Shown piece by piece: positions 38,551 through 48,455 of a stretch of 64,000 bases of DNA. This DNA is from Corynebacterium sp. UBA2622. GTDB lineage: Bacteria; Actinomycetota; Actinomycetes; Mycobacteriales; Mycobacteriaceae. The stretch lies in the NCBI RefSeq assembly GCF_002339505.1, contig NZ_DDJO01000012.1:96627-160626 (forward strand), read 5' to 3'. The notes beneath the pieces were generated by a model. That model saw nothing but the letters and a program-made list of their open reading frames with translations, was not told where the DNA came from and did no database searches. A program made the position numbers and the translations under genes. The first letter of the stretch is position 1. The number at the start of each line of letters is the position of its first letter.

Positions 38551-39936
38551 ATGGCAGCTTCACAGTCCGTACTCCTGACCCTGGCCAACCGTAACTTTGA
38601 CGGGATTGACCTGGAACAGGTGGCCTCGCAGAACGGCTTGCGCCTGGTGCGCCTCGATTCCCTCGGGGAGGACGCCACCGACCTCTCGGCGGTCTACGCC
38701 CGCGAGCCGCTTGCCGACGGCCCCGCCCTCGTCGCGGGAACCGGCGACCTGCCCTTCGACGCAGATCTCGCCTCGGCGCTCGGCGTGCCCGTCGTGATCC
38801 TCGCGGACAACGCGGGGAGGGCTGGCCTGGCGCAGCGCCGGGCGGCCGAGCTGGGGGCGACGGTCGCGGCCGTGGTCACCGCCGACGGCCTCGCCGATGC
38901 CCTCGCGGAGGCGGGGGAGGCGGGGGAGGCGGGGGAGCCCGGGCAGGTGATGTCGCCGGTGGTCTTCGAGTCGTGGCTGCTCAAGCGCGCGAAGGAGAAG
39001 CAGGCGCACATCGTCCTGCCGGAGGGCGAGGACGACCGGATCCTGCAGGCGGCGGGGGAGCTGCTGGCGGGGGGCGTCGCCAAGCTGACCATCCTCGGCG
39101 AGCCCGCAGACATCACGCGCCGCGCCGGTGAGCTCGGCGTGGATCTCTCCGGGGCCGACGTGATCAACCATCTCGAGTCCGACCTCCTCGAGGAGTTCGC
39201 CGCGGACTTCGTGGAGCTGCGCAAGGCCAAGGGGGTCACGCTCGACCAGGCGCGCGAGACCATGCGCGACATCTCCTTCTTCGGCACCATGATGGTGCAC
39301 AAGGGTCTCGCGGACGGCATGGTCTCCGGCGCGGCCCACACCACGGCGCACACGATCAAGCCCTCCTTCCAGATCATCAAGACCGCCCCGGGTTCCTCGG
39401 TGGTCTCCTCCATCTTCCTCATGGTCATGCGCGGGCGGCTCTGGGCGTTCGGGGACTGCGCAGTCAACCCCAACCCCACCGCTGAGCAGCTCGGCGAAAT
39501 CGCCGTCGTCTCGGCGAAGACGGCGGCGCAGTTCGGCATCGACCCGAAGGTCGCCATGCTCTCCTACTCCACCGGCACGTCCGGTTCGGGCCCGGATGTG
39601 GACCGCGCCGTCGCGGCCGTCGAGGCGGCGCGTGCCGCCGACCCGCAGCTCAAGGTCGACGGGCCCCTGCAGTTCGATGCCGCGTGCGACCCGGGCGTGG
39701 GAAAGAAGAAGGCCCCCGACTCCCCGGTGGCGGGCGAGACGAGCGTCTACATCTTCCCGGACCTCGAGGCGGGCAACGCAGGTTACAAGATCGCCCAGCG
39801 CACCGGCGACGCGCTCGCGGTGGGCCCGATCCTGCAGGGCCTGAACAAGCCGGTCAACGACCTCTCCCGCGGCGCGACGGTGCGCGACATCGTCAATACC
39901 GTGGCCATCACCGCCATCCAGGCAGGGGGAAATTAA
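38551..39936 (+). CDS. pta: Phosphate acetyltransferase
   Basis: A 461-residue enzyme that converts acetyl-CoA and phosphate to acetyl phosphate. A short N-terminal domain (about 1-130) replaces the long regulatory regions of E. coli Pta (714 residues); the catalytic PTA_PTB domain follows (about 140-461), with HIVLPEGEDDRILQAA at its start and the conserved SYSTGTSGSG and QFDAACDPGVG. The domains are joined by a linker encoded by three copies of a 9-bp repeat (38911-38937). Ribosome-binding site AAAGG; directly followed by ackA. Confidence 0.95.
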   Translation: MAASQSVLLTLANRNFDGIDLEQVASQNGLRLVRLDSLGEDATDLSAVYAREPLADGPALVAGTGDLPFDADLASALGVPVVILADNAGRAGLAQRRAAELGATVAAVVTADGLADALAEAGEAGEAGEPGQVMSPVVFESWLLKRAKEKQAHIVLPEGEDDRILQAAGELLAGGVAKLTILGEPADITRRAGELGVDLSGADVINHLESDLLEEFAADFVELRKAKGVTLDQARETMRDISFFGTMMVHKGLADGMVSGAAHTTAHTIKPSFQIIKTAPGSSVVSSIFLMVMRGRLWAFGDCAVNPNPTAEQLGEIAVVSAKTAAQFGIDPKVAMLSYSTGTSGSGPDVDRAVAAVEAARAADPQLKVDGPLQFDAACDPGVGKKKAPDSPVAGETSVYIFPDLEAGNAGYKIAQRTGDALAVGPILQGLNKPVNDLSRGATVRDIVNTVAITAIQAGGN

Positions 39937-41136
39937 ATGTACTCGCTGGTCATCAACTCGGGTTCCTCCTCGATCAAGTTCCAGATCCTCGACCCCACCG
40001 CCGACGCGGCGCAGCCGCCCCTCGTCTCGGGCCTGGTGGAGCAGATCGGTGAGCCCTCCGGGCGCGTCACCATCAAGCATGCCGACGGCAAGGAAGTCAC
40101 GCAGAAGCCCATCCCGACGCACAAGGTGGGCCTGCAGGAAGCGTTCCGCATCCTGGACTCCAGGGGCCTCGGGCCGACGCAGCTGGACATCACCGCCGTG
40201 GGCCACCGCGTCGTTCACGGCGGCATGGTCTTCTCCGAGCCGGAGCTCATCGTCGACGAGGTTGTCGAACGCATCCGCGAGCTCATCCCGCTTGCTCCGC
40301 TGCACAACCCGGCCAACATCGACGGCATCGAGGTGGCCCGCGAGCTGCTGCCGGATATCCCGCACGTCGCGGTGTTCGACACGGGTTTCTTCCGGCACCT
40401 GCCGCCGGCGGCTGCGGTCTACGCCATCAACGCCGAGGTGGCCGGCCGCAACCAGATCCGCCGCTACGGCTTCCACGGCACCTCGCACGAGTTCGTCTCC
40501 TCGCAGGTGCCGGGCATCATCGGCCGCGACCCGCGCCACACCCGCCAGATCGTGCTCCACCTGGGCAACGGCGCCTCCTGCTCGGCGGTGGCCAACGGCC
40601 ACCCGATTGACACCTCCATGGGCCTGACCCCGCTGGCCGGCCTGGTGATGGGCACCCGCAGCGGCGACATCGACCCGGGCATCATCTTCCACCTGGCGCG
40701 CCAGGGCGGGATGAGCATCGACGAGATCGACAACCTGCTCAACCGCCAGTCGGGCGTCAAGGGCCTGTCGGGCGTGAACGACTTCCGCGAGCTGCGCGCC
40801 ATGATCGACGAGGAGAACCAGGATGCCTGGCTGGCGTACAACGTCTACATCAACCAGCTGCGCCGCTACATCGGCTCCTACATGATCGCCCTGGGCCGCG
40901 TCGACGCCATCACCTTCACCGCCGGGGTGGGGGAGAACGACAAGTTCGTGCGCCGCGATGCACTGGACAACCTGGAGATGTACGGCATCAGAATCGACCC
41001 CGAGCGCAACGACCAGCCCAACGACGGCCCCCGGGTCATCTCCGCGGACGACTCCGCCGTCACCGTCCTCGTGGTGCCCACCAACGAGGAGCTCGCCATC
41101 GCGCAGAAGGCCGCGCACCTGGCCAAGGCCCTGTAG
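39937..41136 (+). CDS. ackA: Acetate kinase
   Basis: A 399-residue kinase that interconverts acetate and acetyl phosphate. The N-terminal motif is [12 protein letters not shown] (residues 4-15), the adenosine-binding ASKHA motif includes LHLGNGASC, and catalytic Arg/His occur in VGHRVVHGG. Its ATG follows the pta stop with no gap (TAAATG), giving tight coupling. Length normal. It and Pta run both acetate activation and overflow excretion. Confidence 0.97.
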   Translation: MYSLVINSGSSSIKFQILDPTADAAQPPLVSGLVEQIGEPSGRVTIKHADGKEVTQKPIPTHKVGLQEAFRILDSRGLGPTQLDITAVGHRVVHGGMVFSEPELIVDEVVERIRELIPLAPLHNPANIDGIEVARELLPDIPHVAVFDTGFFRHLPPAAAVYAINAEVAGRNQIRRYGFHGTSHEFVSSQVPGIIGRDPRHTRQIVLHLGNGASCSAVANGHPIDTSMGLTPLAGLVMGTRSGDIDPGIIFHLARQGGMSIDEIDNLLNRQSGVKGLSGVNDFRELRAMIDEENQDAWLAYNVYINQLRRYIGSYMIALGRVDAITFTAGVGENDKFVRRDALDNLEMYGIRIDPERNDQPNDGPRVISADDSAVTVLVVPTNEELAIAQKAAHLAKAL

Positions 41137-41170
41137 CGCACCGGCCCGCCGTTTCCCGGCCGCCCCCGGC

Positions 41171-43645
41171 TCAGAACCAGGTGGGCGGCCGCACCTTGTT
41201 GGCCATGTCCACCAGCGCGTAGCGGTGCTGCGGGTACGGGGCCAGGCGCGCCTGCTCCCGGAGCGTCACCGCGAGCCCGCGGCGCAACCCGCGGGAGGTG
41301 AAGGGGTACTCGAAGAGGTGGTGCTCCGATGCCGCCTTCTCCACCCCGGCCTCGCGCAGGAAGGTCAGCCCGGCGCGCAGCACGTACACCTTGATCTGCA
41401 AAAACCGTGGCTCGTTGTTGGGGATCTCCTCCAGCCGCCGCGCCGCGCGGCGGATGCGCGACTCCGTCAGCTCCGCCGAGACCAGGTCGAGGATGGAGGT
41501 CAGTTTGGCCATGCGGTGGTGCCGGGAGGACTGCGGGACGCGGTCGAGCGCCGCGACGGCGAGCTCCACCTCGGACTCCGCCATGAGAAGCCGGGCCAGG
41601 CCGAATGCGGCCGAGACCGTGGTGGGGTTGGTCTGCCACACGAGGGCGTAGAGGCGCAGGGCGTTGTAGCGCAGGATGGCGGGGTCGTCGCCAAGCAGCT
41701 CCCACCCGGGGGTGAGCAGGCCGCGTTCCTCCCACTCCTCGAAAACGGAGTTTGGCAGGTCGGCCAGGTTGGTGCGGATCCCGGCGGTGGCGCGGGCGAT
41801 GTCGTCGCGCAACAAGTCCGTGGTGTACGGGCCGGTCTGCTGGCAGATCAGCTCGTCGATGGCGGCGATGGCGAGCTTCGGCGCCGCCTCGCCGGGGACC
41901 TGGTCCAGCACGCGGGTGAAGTCGCGCTGCGCGTCGCGGTATTCGCCGAGCAGTGTATTGATCACCCCGGAGTACCACGGGTAGCGCCAGTTGTGCACGA
42001 GGTGCTCGGTCAGCGAGGCCAGCCAGGTCCGGGCCTGGTAGGTCAGGCCCATGTCCAGCATGGCGCGCACCACTCCGAAGGGGATCTCGGTGGACTGCTC
42101 GTACTGCGGGGTCTGCATCGCCTGGCGCAGGTTCTCCAGGGTCTCCTGGGGCTCCTGGTAGGAGGTGCCCTGGATCATCGATGCCCCGACATCGGTGCGG
42201 TCGATAAGCGGGGAGGGCAGGGCCGCCACGACCTCCTGCGGGGTGATCTCCACCGTGCGCGAGATGCCGTCGATGAGCTGGTCGGTGCGGAACACGAGGT
42301 GCTTCGTGCCGAAGGTCGTACGTTGCGGGGAGAACAGGGAGTGCTGGGCGGGGTAGGTCACACCGTCGCGGATGGCGAGGCACTCGCGCAGCACACCCAG
42401 CATCTGCGCCTCGAGCTCGCGCACGCTGCCGAAGCGGAGCGCCGGGTCGGGGTCGCAACAGCGCATGATCAGCCGGTACAGCGAGAGGTACCGGCGGAAA
42501 GTCGGCTCGTGCGTCGGCGAGGGGATCCCCGGCGCGTAGGCCTTGCCCTCCCGCGGCAGGTCCACCACGAGCGCCGCGAGCGTGCGGCCGACCGTGTAGA
42601 TGTCGCTGCTTATCGACGGCCCCTCCGACACCACCTCCGGCGCCTGGAACCCCCTGGTGCCGTAGATGTAGCCGAAGGCCCCGATGCCGGAAACCGCGCC
42701 GAGGTCGATGAGTTTGACCTGGTCCTCGGTGACGATGATGTTGTCCGGCTTCAGGTCGTTGTAGACCACGCCGCGCGAATGCAGGTACCCGAGCGCGGGC
42801 AGGATTTCCAGCAGGTACGCAATGGCCACGTCCACCGGGAGAAGGCGGCTGGGCTGCTCGTTGCGGCGCTCGCGCAGCGACGGCCCGCCCACGTACTCCA
42901 TGACGATGAACCCGCCGGGCACCCGCGGGTCGTCGATGAAGTTGAAGATCTTCACGATGCCCGGGTGGGTCACGTCCGCGAGGAACTCCCGCTCCGCGGC
43001 CGCCGCGGCTGCCTCGTCCTCGTTCTTTGCCGAGTGCAGGCCCTTGAGCACCACGACGCGGTCGGCGACGTGGTGGTCGTGAGCGAGATAGATCCAGCCC
43101 ATGCCACCGTGGGCGATGACACCCATGATCTCGTACTGGCCGGCCACGATGTCGCCGGGGTGGAGCTGGGGCATGGGGATACCCTTCTCCACGTGGGCGA
43201 CCTCCGGCTCGCGCAGTGCGTCCCTCGGGTCACCGGGCGGGATCCAGGGCAGCTCCACCATTCCGTCGGCGACGATGCGGGAGGCGCGCTTGGCCCCGCG
43301 CAGCTCGCGGAACTTGTCCAGGGCCTCGCGGCGCGAGCGCTGGGAGGAGCTCTCCCGGGCGCGGGCCTCGCGGAGCTTATCCAGGTCCTTGAGCAGGCCC
43401 GCCATGTCACCCAGGCCGGCGTATTCCTCGCCCGGGGCGCTGTCGACGTGGTGGCGCTCGGTGTCCTCGTCCTCCCCGTCATCCGCATCATCCGCGAAGG
43501 GGTCGTAGGGGACGGCCTCGGTGGCGGGGTCCTCGTCGTCGGCGAAGGGGTCGAAGAGCACGGCCTCGGTTGCCTCGGGGGCTGCGGGGGCTTCGGGTTC
43601 GGGATTCTGCGCTTCGGGGTTCTGCGCTTCGGGGCTATCCGCCAT
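41171..43645 (-). CDS. pknG: Protein kinase PknG
   Basis: An 824-residue soluble Ser/Thr kinase that phosphorylates OdhI and so relieves inhibition of 2-oxoglutarate dehydrogenase. The N-terminal tail (about 1-150) is acidic with two copies of EAVxxDPFADD and has no rubredoxin CxxC, as in C. glutamicum. Kinase domain: glycine loop IAHGGMGW, VVLKGL Lys, VVYNDLKPDNI loop (Arg of HRD replaced, typical of PknG) and IDLGAV. The C-terminal half is TPR repeats. It overlaps the glnH stop by 11 nt, in the operon glnX-glnH-pknG. Confidence 0.95.
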   Translation of the reverse strand: MADSPEAQNPEAQNPEPEAPAAPEATEAVLFDPFADDEDPATEAVPYDPFADDADDGEDEDTERHHVDSAPGEEYAGLGDMAGLLKDLDKLREARARESSSQRSRREALDKFRELRGAKRASRIVADGMVELPWIPPGDPRDALREPEVAHVEKGIPMPQLHPGDIVAGQYEIMGVIAHGGMGWIYLAHDHHVADRVVVLKGLHSAKNEDEAAAAAAEREFLADVTHPGIVKIFNFIDDPRVPGGFIVMEYVGGPSLRERRNEQPSRLLPVDVAIAYLLEILPALGYLHSRGVVYNDLKPDNIIVTEDQVKLIDLGAVSGIGAFGYIYGTRGFQAPEVVSEGPSISSDIYTVGRTLAALVVDLPREGKAYAPGIPSPTHEPTFRRYLSLYRLIMRCCDPDPALRFGSVRELEAQMLGVLRECLAIRDGVTYPAQHSLFSPQRTTFGTKHLVFRTDQLIDGISRTVEITPQEVVAALPSPLIDRTDVGASMIQGTSYQEPQETLENLRQAMQTPQYEQSTEIPFGVVRAMLDMGLTYQARTWLASLTEHLVHNWRYPWYSGVINTLLGEYRDAQRDFTRVLDQVPGEAAPKLAIAAIDELICQQTGPYTTDLLRDDIARATAGIRTNLADLPNSVFEEWEERGLLTPGWELLGDDPAILRYNALRLYALVWQTNPTTVSAAFGLARLLMAESEVELAVAALDRVPQSSRHHRMAKLTSILDLVSAELTESRIRRAARRLEEIPNNEPRFLQIKVYVLRAGLTFLREAGVEKAASEHHLFEYPFTSRGLRRGLAVTLREQARLAPYPQHRYALVDMANKVRPPTWF

Positions 43646-44639
43646 TGCTGCCTCCCTCGGTCTCGTTCCGGTAGTGCGCGGGCGGGGTGTCGGAGCTGGA
43701 GAGGGCATCGCCAAGCCACTCGTTGTGCATGCGTTTCCACGTGCCGTCGGCGCGGATGCGCTCGAGCGTGGAGTTGACTTGGCGCACGAGCCCATCCTGG
43801 CCCTTGCGCACCCCCACGGCGTAGCTCTGCGAGCCGAAGGTTTCGCCGAGGACCTTGGTGTGCGGGTCCTGGGCGCTCATCCCGGCCAGGATGGCGTCGT
43901 CGGCGAGGACGGCGTCGGCCTGGTACTGCTGAGTGGCCACGAGGCAGTCGGCCCAGGTACGGGTGCGCAGGATGTTCGACGACGGGGTCACCTCCCGGGC
44001 CAGCTCGAGGAGGTTGGACCCGTCCACGACGCAGACGGTCTTGCCGCCCATGTCGGCGATTCCGTTGATACCACGGTTGAGGGGGGTGAGCAGCCTCACG
44101 GAGCTGGTCAGGTAGGGCACGGAGAAGTCCACCCGCTCCGCGCGCTCGGGGGTGATGGACATGGTGCGCACCACGATGTCCACGTCCTCGTCCTCCAGGG
44201 AGGTGAGACGCTTGCCGGAGTCGACGAAGCGGAAGTCGACCTTGCCCGGGTCGCCGAAGATGTCCCGGGCGATTTCGTGGGCGAGGTCCACCTCAAACCC
44301 CCGAAGGTCGCCGACGGAGGTGTCGCGGAAGGAGAGCAGGTACTGCGACTGGTCCACGCCGACGACGATGCGGCCGCGGCGCACGATGTCGGGGATGCGG
44401 TCCTCGGGCGCGGCCGCGTCGGGGCGCAGCGAGCCGGACCAGCCGGTGTCGTCCGAGAAGCCGCGCCGGGGGTGCACCCCGGCCGGGTCGAGCTGGGCTC
44501 CGGGCGGCAGGGGCAGGCCGGCGTACCCCAGCGGCGGCGGGGAGGGCGGGGCGCTGCCGTGGGTGGCGGGCCCGCCCGCGCAGGCACTGAGAGAACAGGC
44601 GCAGAGCAGCGCAAGAGGGGCGAGGACGCGGCGGGTCAT
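43635..44639 (-). CDS. glnH: Glutamine-binding lipoprotein GlnH (PknG system)
   Basis: A 334-residue periplasmic-type binding lipoprotein. Signal peptide MTRRVLAPLALLCACSLSAC ends in the lipobox LSAC (Cys near 20). The solute-binding fold has RGRIVVGVDQSQYLLSF at the start and GGKTVCVVDG in lobe 2. With GlnX it is thought to report extracellular Glu/Asp-like amino acids to PknG. ATG 44639 overlaps the glnX stop (ATGA). No transporter genes accompany it, consistent with a sensor. Confidence 0.93.
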   Translation of the reverse strand: MTRRVLAPLALLCACSLSACAGGPATHGSAPPSPPPLGYAGLPLPPGAQLDPAGVHPRRGFSDDTGWSGSLRPDAAAPEDRIPDIVRRGRIVVGVDQSQYLLSFRDTSVGDLRGFEVDLAHEIARDIFGDPGKVDFRFVDSGKRLTSLEDEDVDIVVRTMSITPERAERVDFSVPYLTSSVRLLTPLNRGINGIADMGGKTVCVVDGSNLLELAREVTPSSNILRTRTWADCLVATQQYQADAVLADDAILAGMSAQDPHTKVLGETFGSQSYAVGVRKGQDGLVRQVNSTLERIRADGTWKRMHNEWLGDALSSSDTPPAHYRNETEGGSNGG

Positions 44640-46219
44640 CACAGGTACTCCCTCAGGCGCCGGCGGATGCCCAGCCAGATGGACACGATGGACAGGAGCG
44701 TGAGCACCAGGACCACGCCCGAAACGGCGCGGGTGGCGTCGAGGGAGGCGCTGATGTACTCGCGCATGTTGCCGCGGGAGTTGTTGATCAGCTCGGAGAA
44801 GACGGAATCCAGCTGGGAGTACGCCGCCGCCGAGGAGGCCTGCCCGCTCTGCAGGTTGGTGTCGGTGAGGATGTCGATGGCGTGGTCGAAGCGCCCCTCG
44901 TTCAGGGTGGTCACCAGGTCGTTGTGCGAAACCGACCACTGCTCCAGCGCGTCGCGCCCGGACTGGATGAGCTGCGGGTCGGCGGTCGGTGCGGCGGCGT
45001 CGAGGGCCTGCTGCACCTCACCGTAGGTGGTGTTGAAGGAGGTCTCCGTCTGGTCCACCGACTGGCGGCGCAGGAGGGCGAAGATCTCGTCGGTGCGCGT
45101 CTCCTGGGCGTTGATGCGCGCGGTGGTGAGCTCCTGCCACGGGTTGGAGGCCTTCTCGAACCCGACCACCCCCGACTGGAAGGCGGCGTAGTTGGACACG
45201 CTGACCCAGGTGATCGCCACGATCATCATGGCGGTGGCGGCGAGGAAGCCCTTGTTCAGCCGGCGGCGGAAGACCTTCCAGAGCCACAGCTGCGCCAGGA
45301 CGAGGAAGCCCAGGGCCGCCACCAGCCCGGAGAGGGGGATCCACTGGGGGGAGGAGAGCCGGGCCATCTCGTCGCCGACCTGCTCGCGGCTGAGTTCGAA
45401 GAGGGAGGAGGCGTCGTCAAGCATGCGTTCGCGCATCATCCCGGACGCCTCGGACATGTAGGCCACACCCACCGGGTTGCCCATCCGCTGGTTGGTCTTG
45501 GCGCGCTCCATGAGCCCGGCGTAGACGGGCACGTCGCGCTGGATCTGGGTGACCAGCGTGCGCACCTCCTCCCGCTTCGCGTCAGCATCGGCGTCGACGG
45601 TGCCCTCCAGCACCTCGTTGGCCGCCACGACCCCGCGGTCCAGGGAGGAGAGGTAGAGCTTCATGTCCTCCTCGGAGACCATCCCGGGGGAGATGAAGCT
45701 GGTGGTGGAGACAGTGTCCGCCTGGGAGAGGGAGGTGAACAGCACGTGCGCGGAGTTGCTCATCGGCTCGGTGGAGTTGATCAGCACGTTGAGGGAGTCC
45801 TGGCGCTGGGCCATGGACTGGCTCATCGCCCACCCGGCGGCGAACAGTGCCAGGGTGAGCACAGTCATCATGGCGATGATGCGCCCCGGGGTGGTGACGG
45901 TGAAGTCGAGGAGGCGGCGCACCCAGCGCAGCGGACCGGTGAAGGTGTCGGTGACGAAGGAGCGGGCGCCGCGGTTCTCCGGGCGGGCCTCGAGGGCGTC
46001 GAGCCACTCGTCGCCGGTCGTGTCCAGCTCCGGGCCGCCGTCCCGGGCCTGCTCATCGAGCGCGTCATCCCAGGAGGTCCAGTCCCCCCAGGCCTGTCGG
46101 TCGGGCCAGGGGCCGCGCGCGTCGTCGGGTTCGGCCAGCGCGTTTCCGGGGCTCTGCGCGCCGCGCGCGGGGGCGGCAGCGGCCTCGTCGCCGCGCCGGG
46201 GACCCGTAGCCTCACGCAT
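44639..46219 (-). CDS. glnX: Membrane sensor GlnX (PknG system)
   Basis: A 526-residue membrane protein with about four helices: residues near 105-125, 280-300, 312-335 and a last one near the C-terminus (about 500-522), bounding two large extracytoplasmic domains (about 130-275 and 340-495) of the chemoreceptor-like helical kind. It couples GlnH to PknG across the membrane. I choose ATG 46219; TATTCT (46228-46233) ends 8 nt before it (leaderless type), rather than the TTG at 46228. First gene of its operon. Confidence 0.9.
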   Translation of the reverse strand: MREATGPRRGDEAAAAPARGAQSPGNALAEPDDARGPWPDRQAWGDWTSWDDALDEQARDGGPELDTTGDEWLDALEARPENRGARSFVTDTFTGPLRWVRRLLDFTVTTPGRIIAMMTVLTLALFAAGWAMSQSMAQRQDSLNVLINSTEPMSNSAHVLFTSLSQADTVSTTSFISPGMVSEEDMKLYLSSLDRGVVAANEVLEGTVDADADAKREEVRTLVTQIQRDVPVYAGLMERAKTNQRMGNPVGVAYMSEASGMMRERMLDDASSLFELSREQVGDEMARLSSPQWIPLSGLVAALGFLVLAQLWLWKVFRRRLNKGFLAATAMMIVAITWVSVSNYAAFQSGVVGFEKASNPWQELTTARINAQETRTDEIFALLRRQSVDQTETSFNTTYGEVQQALDAAAPTADPQLIQSGRDALEQWSVSHNDLVTTLNEGRFDHAIDILTDTNLQSGQASSAAAYSQLDSVFSELINNSRGNMREYISASLDATRAVSGVVLVLTLLSIVSIWLGIRRRLREYL

Positions 46220-46278
46220 AACGACCAAGAATATCGTGGCGCGGTGGGCAGGTGGCTGTTTTGCCTATTGTGGGGGAT

Positions 46279-46746
46279 ATGGAAGGCGACGGCAACGGCT
46301 GGGTTCCCGGCCCGAACGGACAGAAGATGTGGGGGCGCTTCGGCGCCGCCGGGCTGTTTCTGCAGGCGGGAGACCTTGTTCTGCTGCAGCACCGCGCGGT
46401 GTGGACCGCCCAGGGCGGCACGTGGGGCCTGCCCGGTGGTGCGCGGGACTCGCACGAGACGGTCGCCGAGGCCGCGCTGCGTGAGGCGGTGGAGGAGTGC
46501 GCCATCGACCCCGCCCTCGTGGAGGTCCGCGGGGAGCTGGTCACCTCCGGGCCGTTCGAGTCCGGGTGGAGCTACACCACCGTCATGGGAGTGACCTCTA
46601 CGGGTGAGCCCATCGGGGTCACGCCCAACGCCGAGAGCGAGGAGCTGCGGTGGGTGCCCATTGCGCGGATGCGCGAGCTCCCGCTGCACCCGGGGCTGGA
46701 AGCGTCGCTGGGCACGCTGCTCGAGCGTGTCGGGTCCCATGATTGA
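46279..46746 (+). CDS. NUDIX hydrolase
   Basis: A 155-residue NUDIX pyrophosphohydrolase. The Nudix box, GGARDSHETVAEAALREAVEEC, is complete in its key Glu positions (about residues 52-73). The segment LQHRAVWTAQGGTWGLPGG resembles MutT1-like sanitising enzymes, but the substrate is not predictable. TATTGT (46266-46271) ends 7 nt before the ATG. It is divergent from glnX with about 60 bp between starts, and its end overlaps the ABC ATPase gene by 8 nt. Confidence 0.88.
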   Translation: MEGDGNGWVPGPNGQKMWGRFGAAGLFLQAGDLVLLQHRAVWTAQGGTWGLPGGARDSHETVAEAALREAVEECAIDPALVEVRGELVTSGPFESGWSYTTVMGVTSTGEPIGVTPNAESEELRWVPIARMRELPLHPGLEASLGTLLERVGSHD

Positions 46747-47668
46747 GGCGCGCGGGCTGACCAAGGTCTACGGCCGCGTGCGCGCCGTCGACGGACTGAG
46801 CTTCACCGTCGCACCCGGCGCGGTCACGGGCTTCCTCGGGCCGAACGGGTCCGGAAAGTCCACCACGATGCGCATGATGGTGGGCCTGGATAGGCCGACG
46901 GAGGGAACGGCGCTTATCGACGGCACCCCCTACCGCAACCTCCGCAACCCCGCCCGCACCGTCGGCGCACTGCTCGACGCGAAGGGCGTGCACCCGAACC
47001 GCTCCGCCCGCAACACCCTCCTGTGGCAGGCCCGCGCCGCCGGGATCCCCGCGGCGCGTGTGGAGGAGGTGCTGGATCTGGTGGGCCTGGGCGGCGTGGC
47101 TGAGAAGCGCGTCGGTGGCTTCTCGCTGGGCATGAGCCAGCGCCTCGGCATCGCCTCCGCCATGCTCGGCGACCCGGGCGTGCTCATCCTCGATGAACCG
47201 GTCAACGGCCTCGACCCCGAGGGAATCCGCTGGGTGAGGGGGCTCCTGCGCTCGCTTGCCGACGATGGGCGCACCGTCCTGGTCTCCTCCCACCTGTTGG
47301 CCGAGATGGCGCAGACCGCCGAGCGCCTCGTGGTGATCGGCCGCGGCCGCCTGGTCGCGGAGGCCTCGGTGGCGGAGTTCGTCGCCTCGGGCTCCGCCGT
47401 CGCCGCGGTGGCGCGGCCCTCCTCTCCGCCGGCGCTGGAGGCCGCGCTCTCCGCCGAGGGGGTCGCCTACACCAGGGAGGTGGACGGTGCCGGGCGCGCG
47501 GTGTACACCGTGGAGGGGCGCACCAGCGACGAGCTCGGCGCCCTCGCCTTCGCGCACGGCGTCCAGCTAGGCGAGCTCGGCGAGCGCCGCGCCTCCCTCG
47601 AGGATGCCTACATGCTCTCCACGGAGGGCCAGACCCAGTACGCCTCCCGGGAGGGCCGCGATGCCTGA
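46739..47668 (+). CDS. ABC transporter ATPase (CcmA/drug-type)
   Basis: A 309-residue ABC ATPase: Walker A GPNGSGKST (about residues 37-45), the signature FSLGMSQRLGIA and Walker B LILDEPVNGLDPEG. The C-terminal 80 residues (about 225-309) form the extra domain of the DrrA/BcrA type. It overlaps the NUDIX gene by 8 nt and the permease gene by 8 nt. Substrate unknown; antibiotic, bacitracin-like or lipid export are typical for the group. Confidence 0.88.
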   Translation: MIEARGLTKVYGRVRAVDGLSFTVAPGAVTGFLGPNGSGKSTTMRMMVGLDRPTEGTALIDGTPYRNLRNPARTVGALLDAKGVHPNRSARNTLLWQARAAGIPAARVEEVLDLVGLGGVAEKRVGGFSLGMSQRLGIASAMLGDPGVLILDEPVNGLDPEGIRWVRGLLRSLADDGRTVLVSSHLLAEMAQTAERLVVIGRGRLVAEASVAEFVASGSAVAAVARPSSPPALEAALSAEGVAYTREVDGAGRAVYTVEGRTSDELGALAFAHGVQLGELGERRASLEDAYMLSTEGQTQYASREGRDA

Positions 47669-48392
47669 CACGATGTGCGCCGAGTGGACCAAGCTGCGCT
47701 CCACCGCCTCGTTCTGGTGGACCAGCGCGCTGATCCTCCTCATTCCGGTGGCGCTGGCGGGGGTGTTCGCCGGGTTCAACACCGGCAACCCGCTCGAGTT
47801 CCTCCCGGTGAGCGTGGTGACGCTCTCCGCGATCCCCGTCCTCATCATCGTCACCGTGCAGGCCGCAATGACCGTCACCACCGACTACCGCTACGGCGTG
47901 CCTGCCACCACCTTCCGCCTGACCCCGGTGAGGTGGAGGGTGGGCGTCGCCAAGCTCGTGCTCTACGCGGTTCTTGCGGCCGTGCTCGTGGCCGTAGGGC
48001 TGCTGCTGGCGTTCCTGCTGGGCGACGTCGTGGCGGGTCGCGGGACCGGGTGGACCGGGAATCCGACCGCGAACCGGGGACTGTGGGCCCTCCCGCTCGC
48101 CGCGGTGCTGGTGACGGTGTTCTCCCAGGGGCTGGGGTGGATCACCCGCAACACGGCGGGAGCGGTGGTCCTCGTGTTCGCGTTCCAGTTTGTGCTGGAC
48201 TCCATCGGGGGGCTGCTGCCGGGTGCGGGCGGGCGGCTCGCGCGCTACCTGCCCTTCTCCAACCTCTACGCCTTCCTGTACGACAATCCCGTGGCCGGGT
48301 TCACCGTCGGCGCGTCGCTGGGAATTTTCATCCTGTGGGCGGCGGGGTTGTGGATCGCGGGGCTGGTGGTGCTGGAGAGGCGCGACGTCTAG
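47661..48392 (+). CDS. ABC-2 type permease
   Basis: A 243-residue membrane protein with six helices (about residues 18-38, 50-72, 96-118, 135-155, 165-185, 215-236), partner of the preceding ATPase. The N-terminal CAEWTKLRSTASFWW is the standard amphipathic start of ABC-2 permeases. GGGAGGG precedes the ATG, which lies inside the end of the ATPase gene. A small exporter with one ATPase and one permease per half is expected. Confidence 0.86.
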   Translation: MPDTMCAEWTKLRSTASFWWTSALILLIPVALAGVFAGFNTGNPLEFLPVSVVTLSAIPVLIIVTVQAAMTVTTDYRYGVPATTFRLTPVRWRVGVAKLVLYAVLAAVLVAVGLLLAFLLGDVVAGRGTGWTGNPTANRGLWALPLAAVLVTVFSQGLGWITRNTAGAVVLVFAFQFVLDSIGGLLPGAGGRLARYLPFSNLYAFLYDNPVAGFTVGASLGIFILWAAGLWIAGLVVLERRDV

Positions 48393-48455
48393 GGGTTATC
48401 CACAGACAGATCGGCCCGGGTGTCACTTTGTGGGACGGGCGGCCATGGTGGGGGC

